Assembly: GCA_963971285.1 (NCBI GenBank) | Contig: OZ020251.1 | Coordinates: forward strand, 1,240,001-1,304,000 | Length of the DNA: 64,000 bases | Direction: 5' to 3' | Origin: Astropecten irregularis | Taxonomy: Eukaryota > Echinodermata > Asteroidea > Paxillosida > Astropectinidae | In this document: one piece after another, positions 52,641 through 63,852 of the stretch | Position numbering within the stretch: the first letter of the stretch is position 1 | Layout of the letters: the number at the start of each line of letters is the position of its first letter | Notes under the pieces: generated by a model | Databases searched by the model: none | The model's input: the letters and a program-made list of their open reading frames with translations, nothing else | Told to the model about the DNA's origin: nothing | Made by a program: the position numbers and the translations under genes

Positions 52641-53838
52641 TGACAAGAAGACAAGAACATGCAAGTAAAGATGCCAATGATCGCGACAGAGGAGGTGGTA
52701 GGAGTGTGGGGGTAGGTAGGATTGCTCAGAGGAAGTGAGTTCAGATAAGAAAGATCAAAGGTACCAAACTACAATTTACATTTTTGTTAAAATATAATAA
52801 TTACTCTCCACGCTACACAAGAGAAACAAAACGTCACGGTTCAATGGTCTGCATATAGTTGCACAAATTTTTATTAATTTATACTACATTAATGTCAAAA
52901 AGGGTAGGTTGTTACGTACAATAAGTCCTTGCTATACAAAATAATACAGTTATTAGACACCATGCAACTGACCAACACAGGCCAACAGAGGGCGTACATT
53001 TACAAAGCTTCATGAGTGTCGTTTAAAGAGAGCACCAATAAATTAGGCAAACAAAGTTCAACTTAACAAAATGCTAAGCCTTAACCAAAAAAATAATAAT
53101 TCAACAAAAAACAAAATCGTTAACCGTCTACGATCGAACATGCCACAACCTCATCGAAAAAAACGCTTGGTCACCGATGACGTCATTGACAAAGAATGAA
53201 TAAATTTGAATAATGAATAAAATTGTATATATAATGAGATGAGGCACGACTAAACGGCCAGAAAGTGTAGCATTATGTCAAATACATTGGCTTATTGGTC
53301 CGTTCAGATTGTGTCCACAATTTAACGGTTAATAATTGTCGCTTTAATACGCATGCGCTATATTCACTGCAGAAGACTCGTTCCTAAGCAACAACATGAC
53401 AAGGGATTCCAACAAAAACAGGAACTTTGCGTCTAAAAATTAAAAATTGCGTCATAAAAGAAATATAATGTAAATAACTTCAAAACAATTTGAATCTGGC
53501 AAAATGTAATTAATTATAAAACAGATGATTGGTCTCTTTTGAAAATGTATCATGCAAAACCATAAGTCAATATTTCATATGATTCAACATCAATAAAATT
53601 GTTGGCAAAAATGTTTTTACTAAAAGACTTCAAACGAAGTCTCGGTACACTATATGAATGGAAGGATCTATTATCACAATGGGGGGTGTACTTTGATCAA
53701 CTTGGGAGGGGCTACATTGACTGAACTCTAAGCACCACATTCATCACATACAAGGAAGCCCTACATTTAATTATCAAAAGGTCTACCAATGTTGGACACA
53801 TGCCCAAACATTATACATCTACTGGAACACTCAAGTCG

Positions 53839-53905
53839 TGACGTCATTTACCAAAATTCATGACGTCTATACGAAAATCATGACGTCATGATTAAATGAC
53901 GTTGG
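53839..53905. promoter_or_regulatory. Cluster of CRE-like sites
   Basis: TGACGTCA at 53839 and 53881, TGACGTCT at 53861, TGACGTTG at 53898; another TGACGTCA near 53177. Typical CREB/ATF recognition sequence; function not shown. Confidence 0.4.
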
Positions 53906-55854
53906 CACGACATTCGTGACAATATGACGGCCATTTTGTGCTTGGCTGAAACTGCTCCAAGTCCAAGGCAAAGTGCTTAGATGATGCCTCACACGTAGGT
54001 GTCGCTTAGTAAAAGGGCGTTACAAGGCAAGTAACAAAATGGCCGCCGAATGCAAAGTTTATAAAATGGCTGCCACTATATCTTGTGTTTCGCCGTTCCA
54101 AGTTACAAACGACCATGCACATTATACACCAACGGGAACCACTGAAATCACATTGGATATCAGCGATCAAGTCTAAGTTACATGAATACAACAATTATGG
54201 CATAACACCATGTAGCAATTTTGGCACCGCTGATAGGTCGGGAAAACAACGCAGCTACTACTAACACTGTACACTTTCAATTTTACATGAATATTTGTAG
54301 TATCTATTTAGTTATATTATGTTTACGAATACACAATATACAGCAATGTAATTCACAACAGCTTGTTGCCTACTCAAGATCAAACATAACATCGATTTCA
54401 TAAACTATAATATACACAGTATTTTTTTTAACACGTCAGATGACACCAACTACACGTCAAATGACAAAAACTTTGCCTCAAAAAGGTGGTGTTTCTATAA
54501 AAAATAAAAACCACGGATCCATTACTTCATAATAAATTTCAGATAAATTGTACAGAGACAACATTAACAGGACATTAATAAAATGACGAAAAATGTTAAT
54601 ATAACAGTTGTAAATGTCCATAGATTATTTCAGTTTCAACAAACCACGTCATAACAAAGTCAATCAAGTCTTGCAACTGTAAGTAGGTCTGGAAATCCTG
54701 CAGTCGTGTGCACAGTGAACCTGTCACAGCACCGTACAACACTGCACAACTTCCGGACCCAAATATCGCAACACTTTCAGTCTATATAGTAAAATCTACA
54801 CAAGTTATGCACCTGAATTGATACATCTATTGAATATTCATGTCACGCACACCTAGTCTACCACGTCACTTCTAATGAATATTAAACAGTCCCATACACA
54901 ACACCAATGGCTAGCTTAGACAAACGACAGAATGACGTCATTAATTATTCATTATTATCATTATTATTCATATTTCTTATAAAAAAGGAAGAATGATCAA
55001 CTCGTACATGTATTTCATTTGCGATCAAGCTGGTTCTAGTAACACTGATTATCGTCACATTGATTTAGTATAAACACGAGGGGTAATAACACTTTAATAT
55101 CCTGAGTCATCAGCAAAGCAAAGCAATGGAACCCCGCAATATAATTAATAGTAATACTTTTAAGGGTCTTTCAAAAATGTTGGCTGAAACATTACTTGTA
55201 CGGCACTGATAATTCCTAAGGATTGTCAAAATTATGAGCATCTTGCCCAATGAAATGCTACAGAATGTAACAAGCCATAGTGAACATGAATAATGCATGA
55301 ATCGTCAAAATGATGAGCATCTTACCCAATGAAATGCTACAGAATGTAACAAGGCATAGTGAACATGAATAATGCATGAATCTCTCTTAAATGACAATCG
55401 ATGGAGGATAAATGTAACTGACGTCATAACAATTATTATCAATTGGTGTAATTTTGGTCGATTTATCAGCTGAAATATTTCACATAAGATGAGACGTTAG
55501 ACGTAACACGCTGTAAGATACTTATTCATGTTGGCAAACTCTACAATCCAGAGCTTCTTTGTGCTCTTTGCAATTCTTAGTTCTAATTTTCTTTTAAACA
55601 AAGAACCGTCATGGCTATTCGCAACAAATATGTTTTTTTTTTTCTCCAGTGCTTTCTTCAAAAGCACAAATAAAAAATAAAAATGCACAAAGAAAAGGTT
55701 TTTTTAAAGTTATTTTGAGTAGAATTTAGTATAAGGCAGTTATTTTAAATAACAATGAATATGTATAAAAAACGGACAACACAATGGATAACAGAAACGG
55801 TTATACAAGACCCCTAATAAGACAAAAGACTGGATGATTTGAATATGGAAATCT

Positions 55855-56070
55855 GCTTCATGAATATGCAAAACCTATGTAAATAAGCCGGTTATGCAAA
55901 TACCCATAAATTTACATACAAATCCGTAGGATGTGGATTTCGCTTCATGAAAATGCAATCCATTAAGAAGTGACTGCAAATATGAATATGCATATGCTGT
56001 GCTTAATGAATATGCATATTATTCACAAGCATTGTCATGCATAATTCATACCTCATGAATATGCAACACG
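55855..56070. promoter_or_regulatory. Cluster of POU/octamer-like motifs
   Basis: At least six copies of ATGAATATGCA or TTATGCAAAT-like sequence in 200 bases. Confidence 0.35.
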
Positions 56071-56288
56071 TCATTAGGGGTCGTTATATCCTCCCATTTT
56101 CCATAGGTCGTTCTCCTCACCATCAAGATTATATTTTCAACTTCAAACTGTTTCAACTTTTATCGAATTTTAGGGGTAAAGATTAAGACAATGGCTTAGA
56201 ATGATCGGGTGGGAACTGTTGTAGAGCACGGGAGAGGATGAAATATGAGACAAGACCTGAAACATTTCAGCTTAGATTAGATTGGATT

Positions 56289-56712
56289 CCTAGGATCGAT
56301 TTCACCAAACTCATCGTAAGTTACTATTATTGTAGGACTGATGATGCATTGCAGCCCTACATTGGTTATCCTTTGTAACTCGAGTTACGATCGATCGTAG
56401 GGCTTGGTGAAATCAACCCCAGCGCAGGGTCTATTTCACGAAATTTATCGTAAGTTACTATTATTGTAGGACTTATGATGCATTGCAGCCCTACATAGGA
56501 TTCAATGTGTTATCCTTTGTAACTCGAGTTACGATCGATTGTCAGGCTTGGTGAAATCAACCCCAGCGCAGGGTCTATTTCACCAAACTCATTGTAACTT
56601 ATTATCAATCGTAGGACTTGTGAAGCTTTACAGCTCTATAAAGGATACGATGGGTTATCCTTTGTAACTCGAGTTACGATCGATCGTAAGGCTTCGTGAA
56701 ATCACCTCCTGG
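56289..56712. mobile_element. Three tandem copies of the CGATCGATCG foldback MITE (reverse orientation)
   Basis: Copies at about 56289-56420, 56428-56571 and 56574-56711, each from GATTTCACCAAACTCATCGT-like to TTACGATCGATCGTAGGGCT-like sequence. Copies 1-2 and 2-3 share the linker CCAGCGCAGGGTCTATTTCA. Confidence 0.82.
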
Positions 56713-56714
56713 AT

Positions 56715-59700
56715 TCAATTGAAATCTGACAGACTTTGACAATCGTAGCAAACGTTATCTATCATTCAGGGCTCATATTCCCTCTACTACCTTCAACAAT
56801 TCACCCTGAAACATGAAGTTATGGATACAAACCCAGTCTTGCTTGACAACTCGATTGACACAACAACATAAGCATCTTTCAAAGTTGTTAAAATACCTGA
56901 TAAATGTATACATGAATACTTGGAAACGTTCAAATTTCAAACAGGGCAATAATGCTTGCATTCTAAGCTAGACGAACATTAATATAGCACAACAGGCAGA
57001 AAATAAACTGACTTTTTCAGAAACTGCACCAACTGAATTAATGAGCAGATTTTACATTCATTGTCGAAAGACAAACCATGTCCTTCAAAAGAAAACGTTT
57101 ATATTGTACTTGGTAGATTTCTTTAAAACAACTTTAAGACTTTAAGTTATTGATTATTATTATTTATTGTTATTATTACTATTATTTTGTACTTATTAAC
57201 AATAGGCATAATTAATTTTGCTGAAAATGATTTCATGGGCCAAGGCAGTGGCCTCTGTCAGAAAAGCGAAAAAATAATTATAGAAGTATTTGCTAAACTA
57301 AATTATAACTTTTTTTTTTAAATCGTTAACACTGAGGTATGAACTGGTTTTACTGTGCTGGTTCAGATTGATTATGATTTTGGTTTATTGTCCTTGTTTC
57401 CCTTTTCTCTTTTTCTTTTCGTTTTTTTTTCTTTTTATTACAAAATAATTACCAGCTTTTTAATTACTTCAGAAGTATATGGCTGATGTTTAGACACCGT
57501 ACATGTAAAATGATAAAAAGAAATAATTTTATGGTGACCCAAAAATGATAACAAAGCCAGCATGTAAGAGACAAGTGATCATGTCTGTTTATGAGCGATG
57601 ATCAAGTAAACTCAAGGTATTATTGCCACATTTTGGCCACTTATTTTTCTAAAATGTGGCCAGTGATGATTAAGACAACATGGAGAAGTGAAGGCCAATT
57701 GTGGAATGTGGCCTGTAAATAATGGGATAACACTGTGTAATGAAGGCCGATTATTGGTTCCTTCATTTATCATTGCCACTTGCGTAGTTTTAAGGGAAAT
57801 GACCATTCAATTGTGGTTCTATTTATTATTCAAAGAATATATGCAAATATTATGCAAATGAGGTATGAGCAATTATTATGCACAAGACTTATGTTTTTTT
57901 TTTTCAGTTGATAAACTATTTTTACATACATATTTACACACCGACTATTAACTACGATTCATTACACTCTCTGACATAATTATACACTTAAGTCATCATG
58001 GCTTATCCATCAAGAATGTCAAAAGTGCCACTCTAAGCAATTCTCTATTTTTTTTACCAAGTCTGAAAATTATGTTGTATCAAAACCAAAATCTGTTGAC
58101 GATAGCATACCTTCAATTTTGTACCTTGCGTAGATTTCAATTAACGAGCAACCTGTTTGGTTTATTACATACACTTATTATGGTTTAATCAGATCACTGA
58201 CACAGCCATCAGCAAATAGGATGAGACCTTTTATGCACAACGGATCTTCACCAGGTTTTCATACAACACAACACCACGATTCTATACTTGTTTTTTTTCA
58301 TTATTTTTTATATACAATCAGTCACATCATCAGCTAGCAATATCTTTGTAAAGCAATAATTCACAATAGTGAATTTGTCAAAACCGATATATATTTAAAA
58401 GCTAATAACAAGCATACAGCTTCCAAGTGTTCAAGTTAAAGCCAAGGATGCCAAGACAATTTGCAAGAAAATTCCTTGAACTCAGAAAGAGAAAGTGAAG
58501 GAGAAATGGCGTAGGTCACTATGTCATGCTGAGATGGTTATAAATGTTAACATATCCAAATAAACAGCAATGAAACTTGAAAGCAAATGAAACTAAATCA
58601 GCTGCAGTAATATAATCACCTTGAATATATCTCAAACTGAGAACCCGAAGATTTTCTGAATTCCTGTAGCCTAAATCTCCACTCTGTCTAATCTCAAAAA
58701 GCCGCTTAGCACAATTCAACATAATGCTTAGCACAAATGAGAATCGGATTTATCTAAAGCAAAACTCAGAGAGGTAAACACGACAGGAAACAGTCAATAT
58801 ATAACGATAATACGACTGTTTGGGGCTGATATCTATGCAAATTCATTATGGTGTTCAGAATCGTTTAAATGTTGCATTATATTGCAAATATTGATGGCAT
58901 AATAATCTGAGGTAGGTTAAGGATTAGATTCATGCTTGCCGGTTTTCATCATTTTTATCGTTTGTCAGTGAACAATGAAATGACAAATCTATAAGGCCTT
59001 GATGCGCTTTGTATGCCAGATTTTTACGTTTATCCTTTTTTATTGAAGCTCAAGAAAATGTTGAAGCTCAAGTCTTGTGTGGTCAATGTGTTTATGACTA
59101 GATGACCACTCTGGCCAATGTCCATAGTGGTCATCAATCGTGGTCATCAATGCCTTTCATGGACAAGAAAAAGTCAATATGACTCGTCCATTTCTTGGAT
59201 TGCAGAAGTAATTCTAAGTCACAGTTTAGTAGTCTGGCATCGGACTCAGGAACCAGTTTCATCAGTGGATCTACTAAGCATATAAGCATTTCCAATCAGC
59301 TAACACTGGTTACCAGCCAAGTTTCAAGCAATGCATATTGAATGCGACTGGTAAACCGCACATTTACTGTTAAGCTTGAAACAAATCCGCTGAGCAGAAA
59401 CATAATACCAATCATGGCATCGGGCAGTGGGGTCAGATTAAACTAAATTTCATGTATGCAAATGAACACTGAATATTCATAAATGCACAATGAATATTTA
59501 ACAGAGGTAATATTAATAGATGAGGGAATGCAACATGTAAAGAAATAAACCTTAAAAGATAAACATGCAAATGGCACTGTAATATGAATATTCATCAAGT
59601 GAATGACCTCATCTGATGAATATTCAACAAGTGAATGAACTCATCTGATGAATATTCATAACATGGAACAACCTGCAATTAATAAGAGCAGCACTAGCGC

Positions 59701-60530
59701 GACTACAATGCAAAAGCCGTCTTCAGTGGAAGATATGCAACCTACCACTGGGGTCTTATAATATGAGCTAACAAGTACACACAATACTTGTACATAATCC
59801 TCATATAATCCTTTCACAAACAAGTCATTATTGTGCTCAAACTTTTTTAGAGAGCCCTCCTCCCCCCTGTAAACCACAGATTTGATCGAATCAAAACCTC
59901 CCCACCAAAAACATAAAACTGCTTAAAAAATGATAACGCTACATTTTTTAGTTTGGCACAAATTTATTCACTCTCTTCAATTTGCCTGCACAAAATGATC
60001 AGTCTAAACCAAATGAGGAGAAAAAGTTATTGATTTTGGTCGGACATCTTTGTGGAAATGCAGCAGATTTATTTGGCACATGCTCCAATTTCTATTCTTG
60101 TCAAAGGAACCATCCCAAATCCACACAGTGTGGTATTATGAAGGACACAGGACTGTAGAGCCCAGGCACTGTAGCTTTATATGGGGCTTGATGGCCCAAC
60201 TTGGTCCAAGTCCAATGAAATCTGAAGTACAGACACAGCCCGCTGTGATTGTAGTGGATTCAGGAAGGTTCCTATCCAAAACACTCGAGGAGTGTAGCGT
60301 TAAATTCCATGCATCATTTTTTACTAATTGCAAGTATGGCAACCAATGATATGTTGCCATGGTCACAAAGTAAAGCGCCCTCTATAGGTTGCACAAGTAA
60401 AGGATAGATATCCAGCACGCTGGAATATCTTCTACCATCCTGTGCATGCATGTTTGAATGTATAATGCAGGTCTAAAAAAGAAAAAGAAAAGAAACAAAA
60501 CCCTGATGAGACTTGAATTTCCTTGCCATG
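56715..60530. other. Long AT-rich stretch without genes
   Basis: Candidate distal SoxD 3'UTR or downstream regulatory region. Octamer-like ATGCAAAT at 57840-57870, and GAATATTCAT repeats at 59470-59660. No coding exon recognised. Confidence 0.4.
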
Positions 60531-60532
60531 AA

Positions 60533-60882
60533 TCAATACTCGGTAGGTGATTCCAGCGACATTGGTGACGATACCTGACCCAGTGAATACGCTCCTTCCA
60601 CCATGGACAAACCCTGGGGTGACATGGGACCGATGTTTGGCGCCCTCACCATATGCTCACCATCCCGTGTGTAGAAGACATGCCTGACCTCCTGCCTCTT
60701 AGCTCTCATCAAGGCCTTATACTCCCCGATCTTCAGCTTCTTACCGTCGATGATGCAGGTGCGTTTGGGGCGGGGCTTGTACTTGTAGTCTGGATATTTC
60801 TCCAGGTGAGCCTTACTGAGGCGAGCTTGTTCCTCGTAGTAGGGCTGCTTCTCTGCATTGGACATGGTCTTCCACTTAGAAC
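60533..60882 (-). CDS. SoxD: SoxD last exon (rest of HMG box, C-terminus, stop)
   Basis: Acceptor ATCATAAAG|GT. Reads [40 protein letters not shown], then the SoxD block, and ends [14 protein letters not shown] with TGA. Confidence 0.95.
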
Positions 60883-62400
60883 CTTTATGATGATAATAGA
60901 CAGAAGAAAACAATTACAGGTGAATTCACAGGTGACAGGTGTAGTCACAGGTGACAGGTGTAGTCACAGGTGACAGGTGTAGTCACAGGTGACAGGTGTA
61001 GTCACAGGTGACAGGTGTAGTCACATGTGTAGTGACAGGTGACAGGTGAATTCACAGGTGACAGGTGTAGTCACAGGTGACAGGTGTAGTCACATGTGAC
61101 CTTGCAGGACTGATGACAGAATGAAGAATAAAAGATGATTTACAGGTAGACACAAGGGATAGGTGGCCAGAGTGCGGGCAAAATGAAATCAAGACTGCCA
61201 AAACAACAGCTGGATGTAATCAACTCATTAGCTGACCGTCTGACAACTAACTGACCAGTCAACCAAGTGACCATGGGGGAGGGAGCTTCTGTTTGCCTGG
61301 CAGACTGGGTTACTGGCCAACCCAAATGAGAGCAACAAGGTGGCATCTGGGGGAGTAAGTTAACCAGCCAGTCAACCAGAAAGCCAAACAGTCTGCCAGC
61401 CAACAAGCCAACCAGCCAGCCAAGCAAGCAGCAACCAGCCAACCGGCCAACCAATCAACCATCCAGACAGTCTGCAAACCAACCGACCAACCGTCCAATC
61501 AGCCTGCCAGCCTGCCAACCAGCCAGCCTGCCAACCAGCCTGCCAAGCAAGCAGCAAACTGGGGAGCTAGCCAACCAGCCAATCAACAATCTAACCAGCC
61601 AGTCTGCCAACCAGCCAACCAACCATCCAGAGAGCCAATCAATATCTCAATCAATCAGGGAGCCAGCTAACCATATACAGCTGCCTGATTCACACTCACC
61701 TAATATTTTGCTGATGTTAGAGTTGTGCATATCTGGATGTCTAGCTAGAATCTTCCTTCGTTCCTCCTTGGCCCAAACCATGAATGCATTCATTGGCCTC
61801 TTGATGTGTGGTCTGTTAGCATCAAGCTTCCTGGTATCACGGTACATGCGTGCAATTGTTGCTACAAAAAGCAAATGGAAATCACAAATTAGTCAACTGA
61901 AAATGTTTCCTATATAGAGAGTTTACGAAACAGAGGCTCAGGCTCAAGCTCAGGTTCAGGTTCAGGCTCAGGCTCGGGCTCGGGCTCGGGCTCGGGCTCC
62001 AGCTTTGTCAACCATATGCTGAAAATATAGGTTGCGGTTTTTCAATGAAGCTGAAGCTCTGTTTTCTTTTTCAAACCAGAGAATCAACTTCAGAACTGCA
62101 GCCAAAAGCCTCTATTTTGAAACCCTTTATTTCAGAATGAATTCATGAATCGGAGCTGGAGCATCCGTTTCGTAAACTCCCATAGACAGAAATGGCAGCA
62201 AATTGCTAGGCTTATTCCAATAGCATTTTTCATAGCTCTGAACATCTCTGAGGTAAGCTCCCAAACTCCCAAATAAGTACCAAAGTTGAAGACTTACAGT
62301 TGTCGACTTGAACGTCCATCTTGGGTCGTCCATCCTCATCAGTCAGGTCAATGACGATGGATTTCTTCATACTCTGCAACATATGCAAAGGGTACGTGTT
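60533..62400 (-). CDS. SoxD: SoxD (Sox5/6/13) transcription factor, last three coding exons
   Basis: Exons 62400-62298, 61861-61700 and 60882-60533 join in phase. The HMG box begins [19 protein letters not shown] in the middle exon, crosses the intron at SKILG|SKWK and ends at [13 protein letters not shown]. After it come [20 protein letters not shown], the block specific to SoxD proteins. SoxD factors bind ACAAT-type sites and act as architectural cofactors (known in cartilage, neural and muscle fate in vertebrates). The tail is short (ends SLESPTEY) compared with vertebrate SoxD, which have an acidic C-terminus. The leucine zipper and earlier exons lie beyond 62400, probably beyond the window. 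Confidence 0.95.
60917..61105. repeat. 19-bp minisatellite
   Basis: About nine copies of TCACAGGTGACAGGTGTAG in the last SoxD intron, starting about 35 bases from the acceptor. Confidence 0.9.
61360..61640. repeat. Degenerate CCAACCAGCCAG repeat
   Basis: Irregular repeats of CCAGCC, CTGCCAACCAGC and similar in the SoxD intron; gives spurious Trp/Leu/Ala-rich frames on the minus strand. Confidence 0.8.
61700..61861 (-). CDS. SoxD: SoxD exon with first part of the HMG box
   Basis: Acceptor CTTTTTGTAG|CA, donor TTAG|GTGAGT. Reads [17 protein letters not shown] then the HMG box to NSNISKIL plus one base. Confidence 0.95.
61918..62185. mobile_element. MITE with GGCTC-rich ends (copy G)
   Basis: GTTTACGAAACAGAGGCTCA then (GGCTCA/GGCTCG)n; core GAACTGCAGCCAAAAGCCTC; right GGAGCATCCGTTTCGTAAAC. 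In the SoxD intron. Confidence 0.8.
62298..62400 (-). CDS. SoxD: SoxD exon before the HMG box
   Basis: Acceptor CCTTTCAG|AAC, donor AACT|GTAAGT. Reads [34 protein letters not shown] plus one base, which with CA of the next exon makes Ser. Confidence 0.8.
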
Positions 62401-62791
62401 CTGAAAGGAATATCATGAACATCAAGGGAGAAAGAAAGACAGAAAGAGAGGATGAATGGCTGGGAGGAAATACACAGGCAACTAGAGATGGTACTCATTG
62501 TAAGTAAGTATAGAAGGAACTGGAATACAGTGCATCTTCTACACATGCTGTGATGCACTTGGACCCGGAAATACAACGAAACTTACAGACATGACAGAGG
62601 GGATAGGACAGGTACATGTACTTGTAAGAATAGTGCCTTATAATTACTGTTGCATGCCTTTCCTATTCAATACCAACAACGAGATTTTGAGCCAGAGCTT
62701 AGTCTAGTGTCTCTTGCTTTATCCTGTTAATTGATTGGGACAAATAATTGATGTGTAAGAACTGTTGTGTATTGCGTTTTGTACAACCTGG

Positions 62792-62925
62792 AGTCGATTT
62801 CACGAAGCCCAACGATCGGACGTAACTCGAGTTACGAAGGATAACCCATCGTATCCTACGTAGGGAAACAATGCATCACCAGTCCTATGATTGATAGTAA
62901 GCAGGAGATGAAATCAACTTCAGTC
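62792..62925. mobile_element. Foldback MITE, CGATCGATCG family (right end degraded)
   Basis: GTCGATTTCACGAAGCCCAA, CGTAACTCGAGTTACGAAGG; ends at GGAGATGAAATCAAC. Confidence 0.65.
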
Positions 62926-62929
62926 TCTT

Positions 62930-63515
62930 GGTGTCCTGCAGAGCGGGTAGACAGTGCACTGCACTGGCATTGTTCCTCAAATCAGTGGCCTGATGATTGT
63001 TTTTGGTGGCCCTGAGCCAGCAGACCACTGTTAATTTTGATCCCTGGTAAGTCAGGATTACTTTGGTGAAATGGATTTCGGTGAAAAGCCAATTTACAAA
63101 ACCTGTTTTTCAAATCTTCTCAGAAACCACGGTGCCTTCAATGTCTTGACATCTTGATATCTCACTCTCAGGGAATTTGGTACCAAAATAGGAGCTCAGA
63201 GAGTCGGAACTTTGGTCATATATGAATCATGGTGATTCAGATATACCATGACATCCTGTCTAGTTCCTATACACTGATACAAGGATTGATAATAGGCCAA
63301 GCAGCTGGGTATCTGACTAAAAATTTGCACTTCCCTCTGAGGTTAAGTACAACATTTCCCTGCGGGGATCGGACGTCTGAAACTGCAGACCGTCCAAGCC
63401 ACTTTCTAATGGTCAAGATGGATGTGGTCATTACTTCGTACCAACATTAATAAAGTTATCAAGCAACTGAAACTGTCACCTGACCTTGAGTAGGAGGGCA
63501 GCATCCTAGTTTGGC
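62930..63515. other. Non-coding sequence, nothing recognised
   Basis: No SoxD upstream exon identified here. Confidence 0.4.
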
Positions 63516-63518
63516 CAG

Positions 63519-63665
63519 GGGTCGATTTCATGAAGCCCTACGATCGATCGTAACTTGAGTTACGAAGGATATACCATTGTATCCTACATGTACATAGGGC
63601 AGCAATGCAATCATAAGTCTAACGATTGATAGTACCAGTAAGTTATGATGAGTCTGGTAAAATTC
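63519..63665. mobile_element. Foldback MITE, CGATCGATCG family
   Basis: GGGGTCGATTTCATGAAGCC, CGATCGATCGTAACTTGAGT; right end GATGAGTCTGGTAAAATTCG diverged. Confidence 0.7.
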
Positions 63666-63716
63666 GAACTTTAAAGGATACATCTGAGCCAGAACACCAG
63701 CTCTTGCTGGATTCAC

Positions 63717-63852
63717 AACAAAATGACCATAATGACCAAAATGAGTCAAATGACCCAAATGAGTCAAATGACCCAAATGACCAACATGACCAACATGACC
63801 AAAATGACCCAAAAGACCAAAATGACCAAAATGACCAAAATGACCAAAATTT
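63717..63852. repeat. Short-period minisatellite, CAAAATGAC type
   Basis: About 15 copies of CCAAAATGA/CCCAAATGA/GTCAAATGA in a row; both strands stay open by chance. Confidence 0.9.

Larger units (their letters stand above)
52650..56285. other. Long AT-rich stretch without genes; possibly SoxD 3'UTR or flank
   Basis: Almost free of the repeat families seen elsewhere, unlike the rest of the window. Contains a CRE cluster (53839-53905), a two-copy tandem duplication (about 55225-55382) and an octamer-like cluster (55855-56070). Confidence 0.45.

Noticed and set aside
61140-61557. Trp/Leu/Gly-rich minus-strand frames resembling membrane protein
   Set aside because: Translation of the CCAACCAGCCAG repeat in the SoxD intron.
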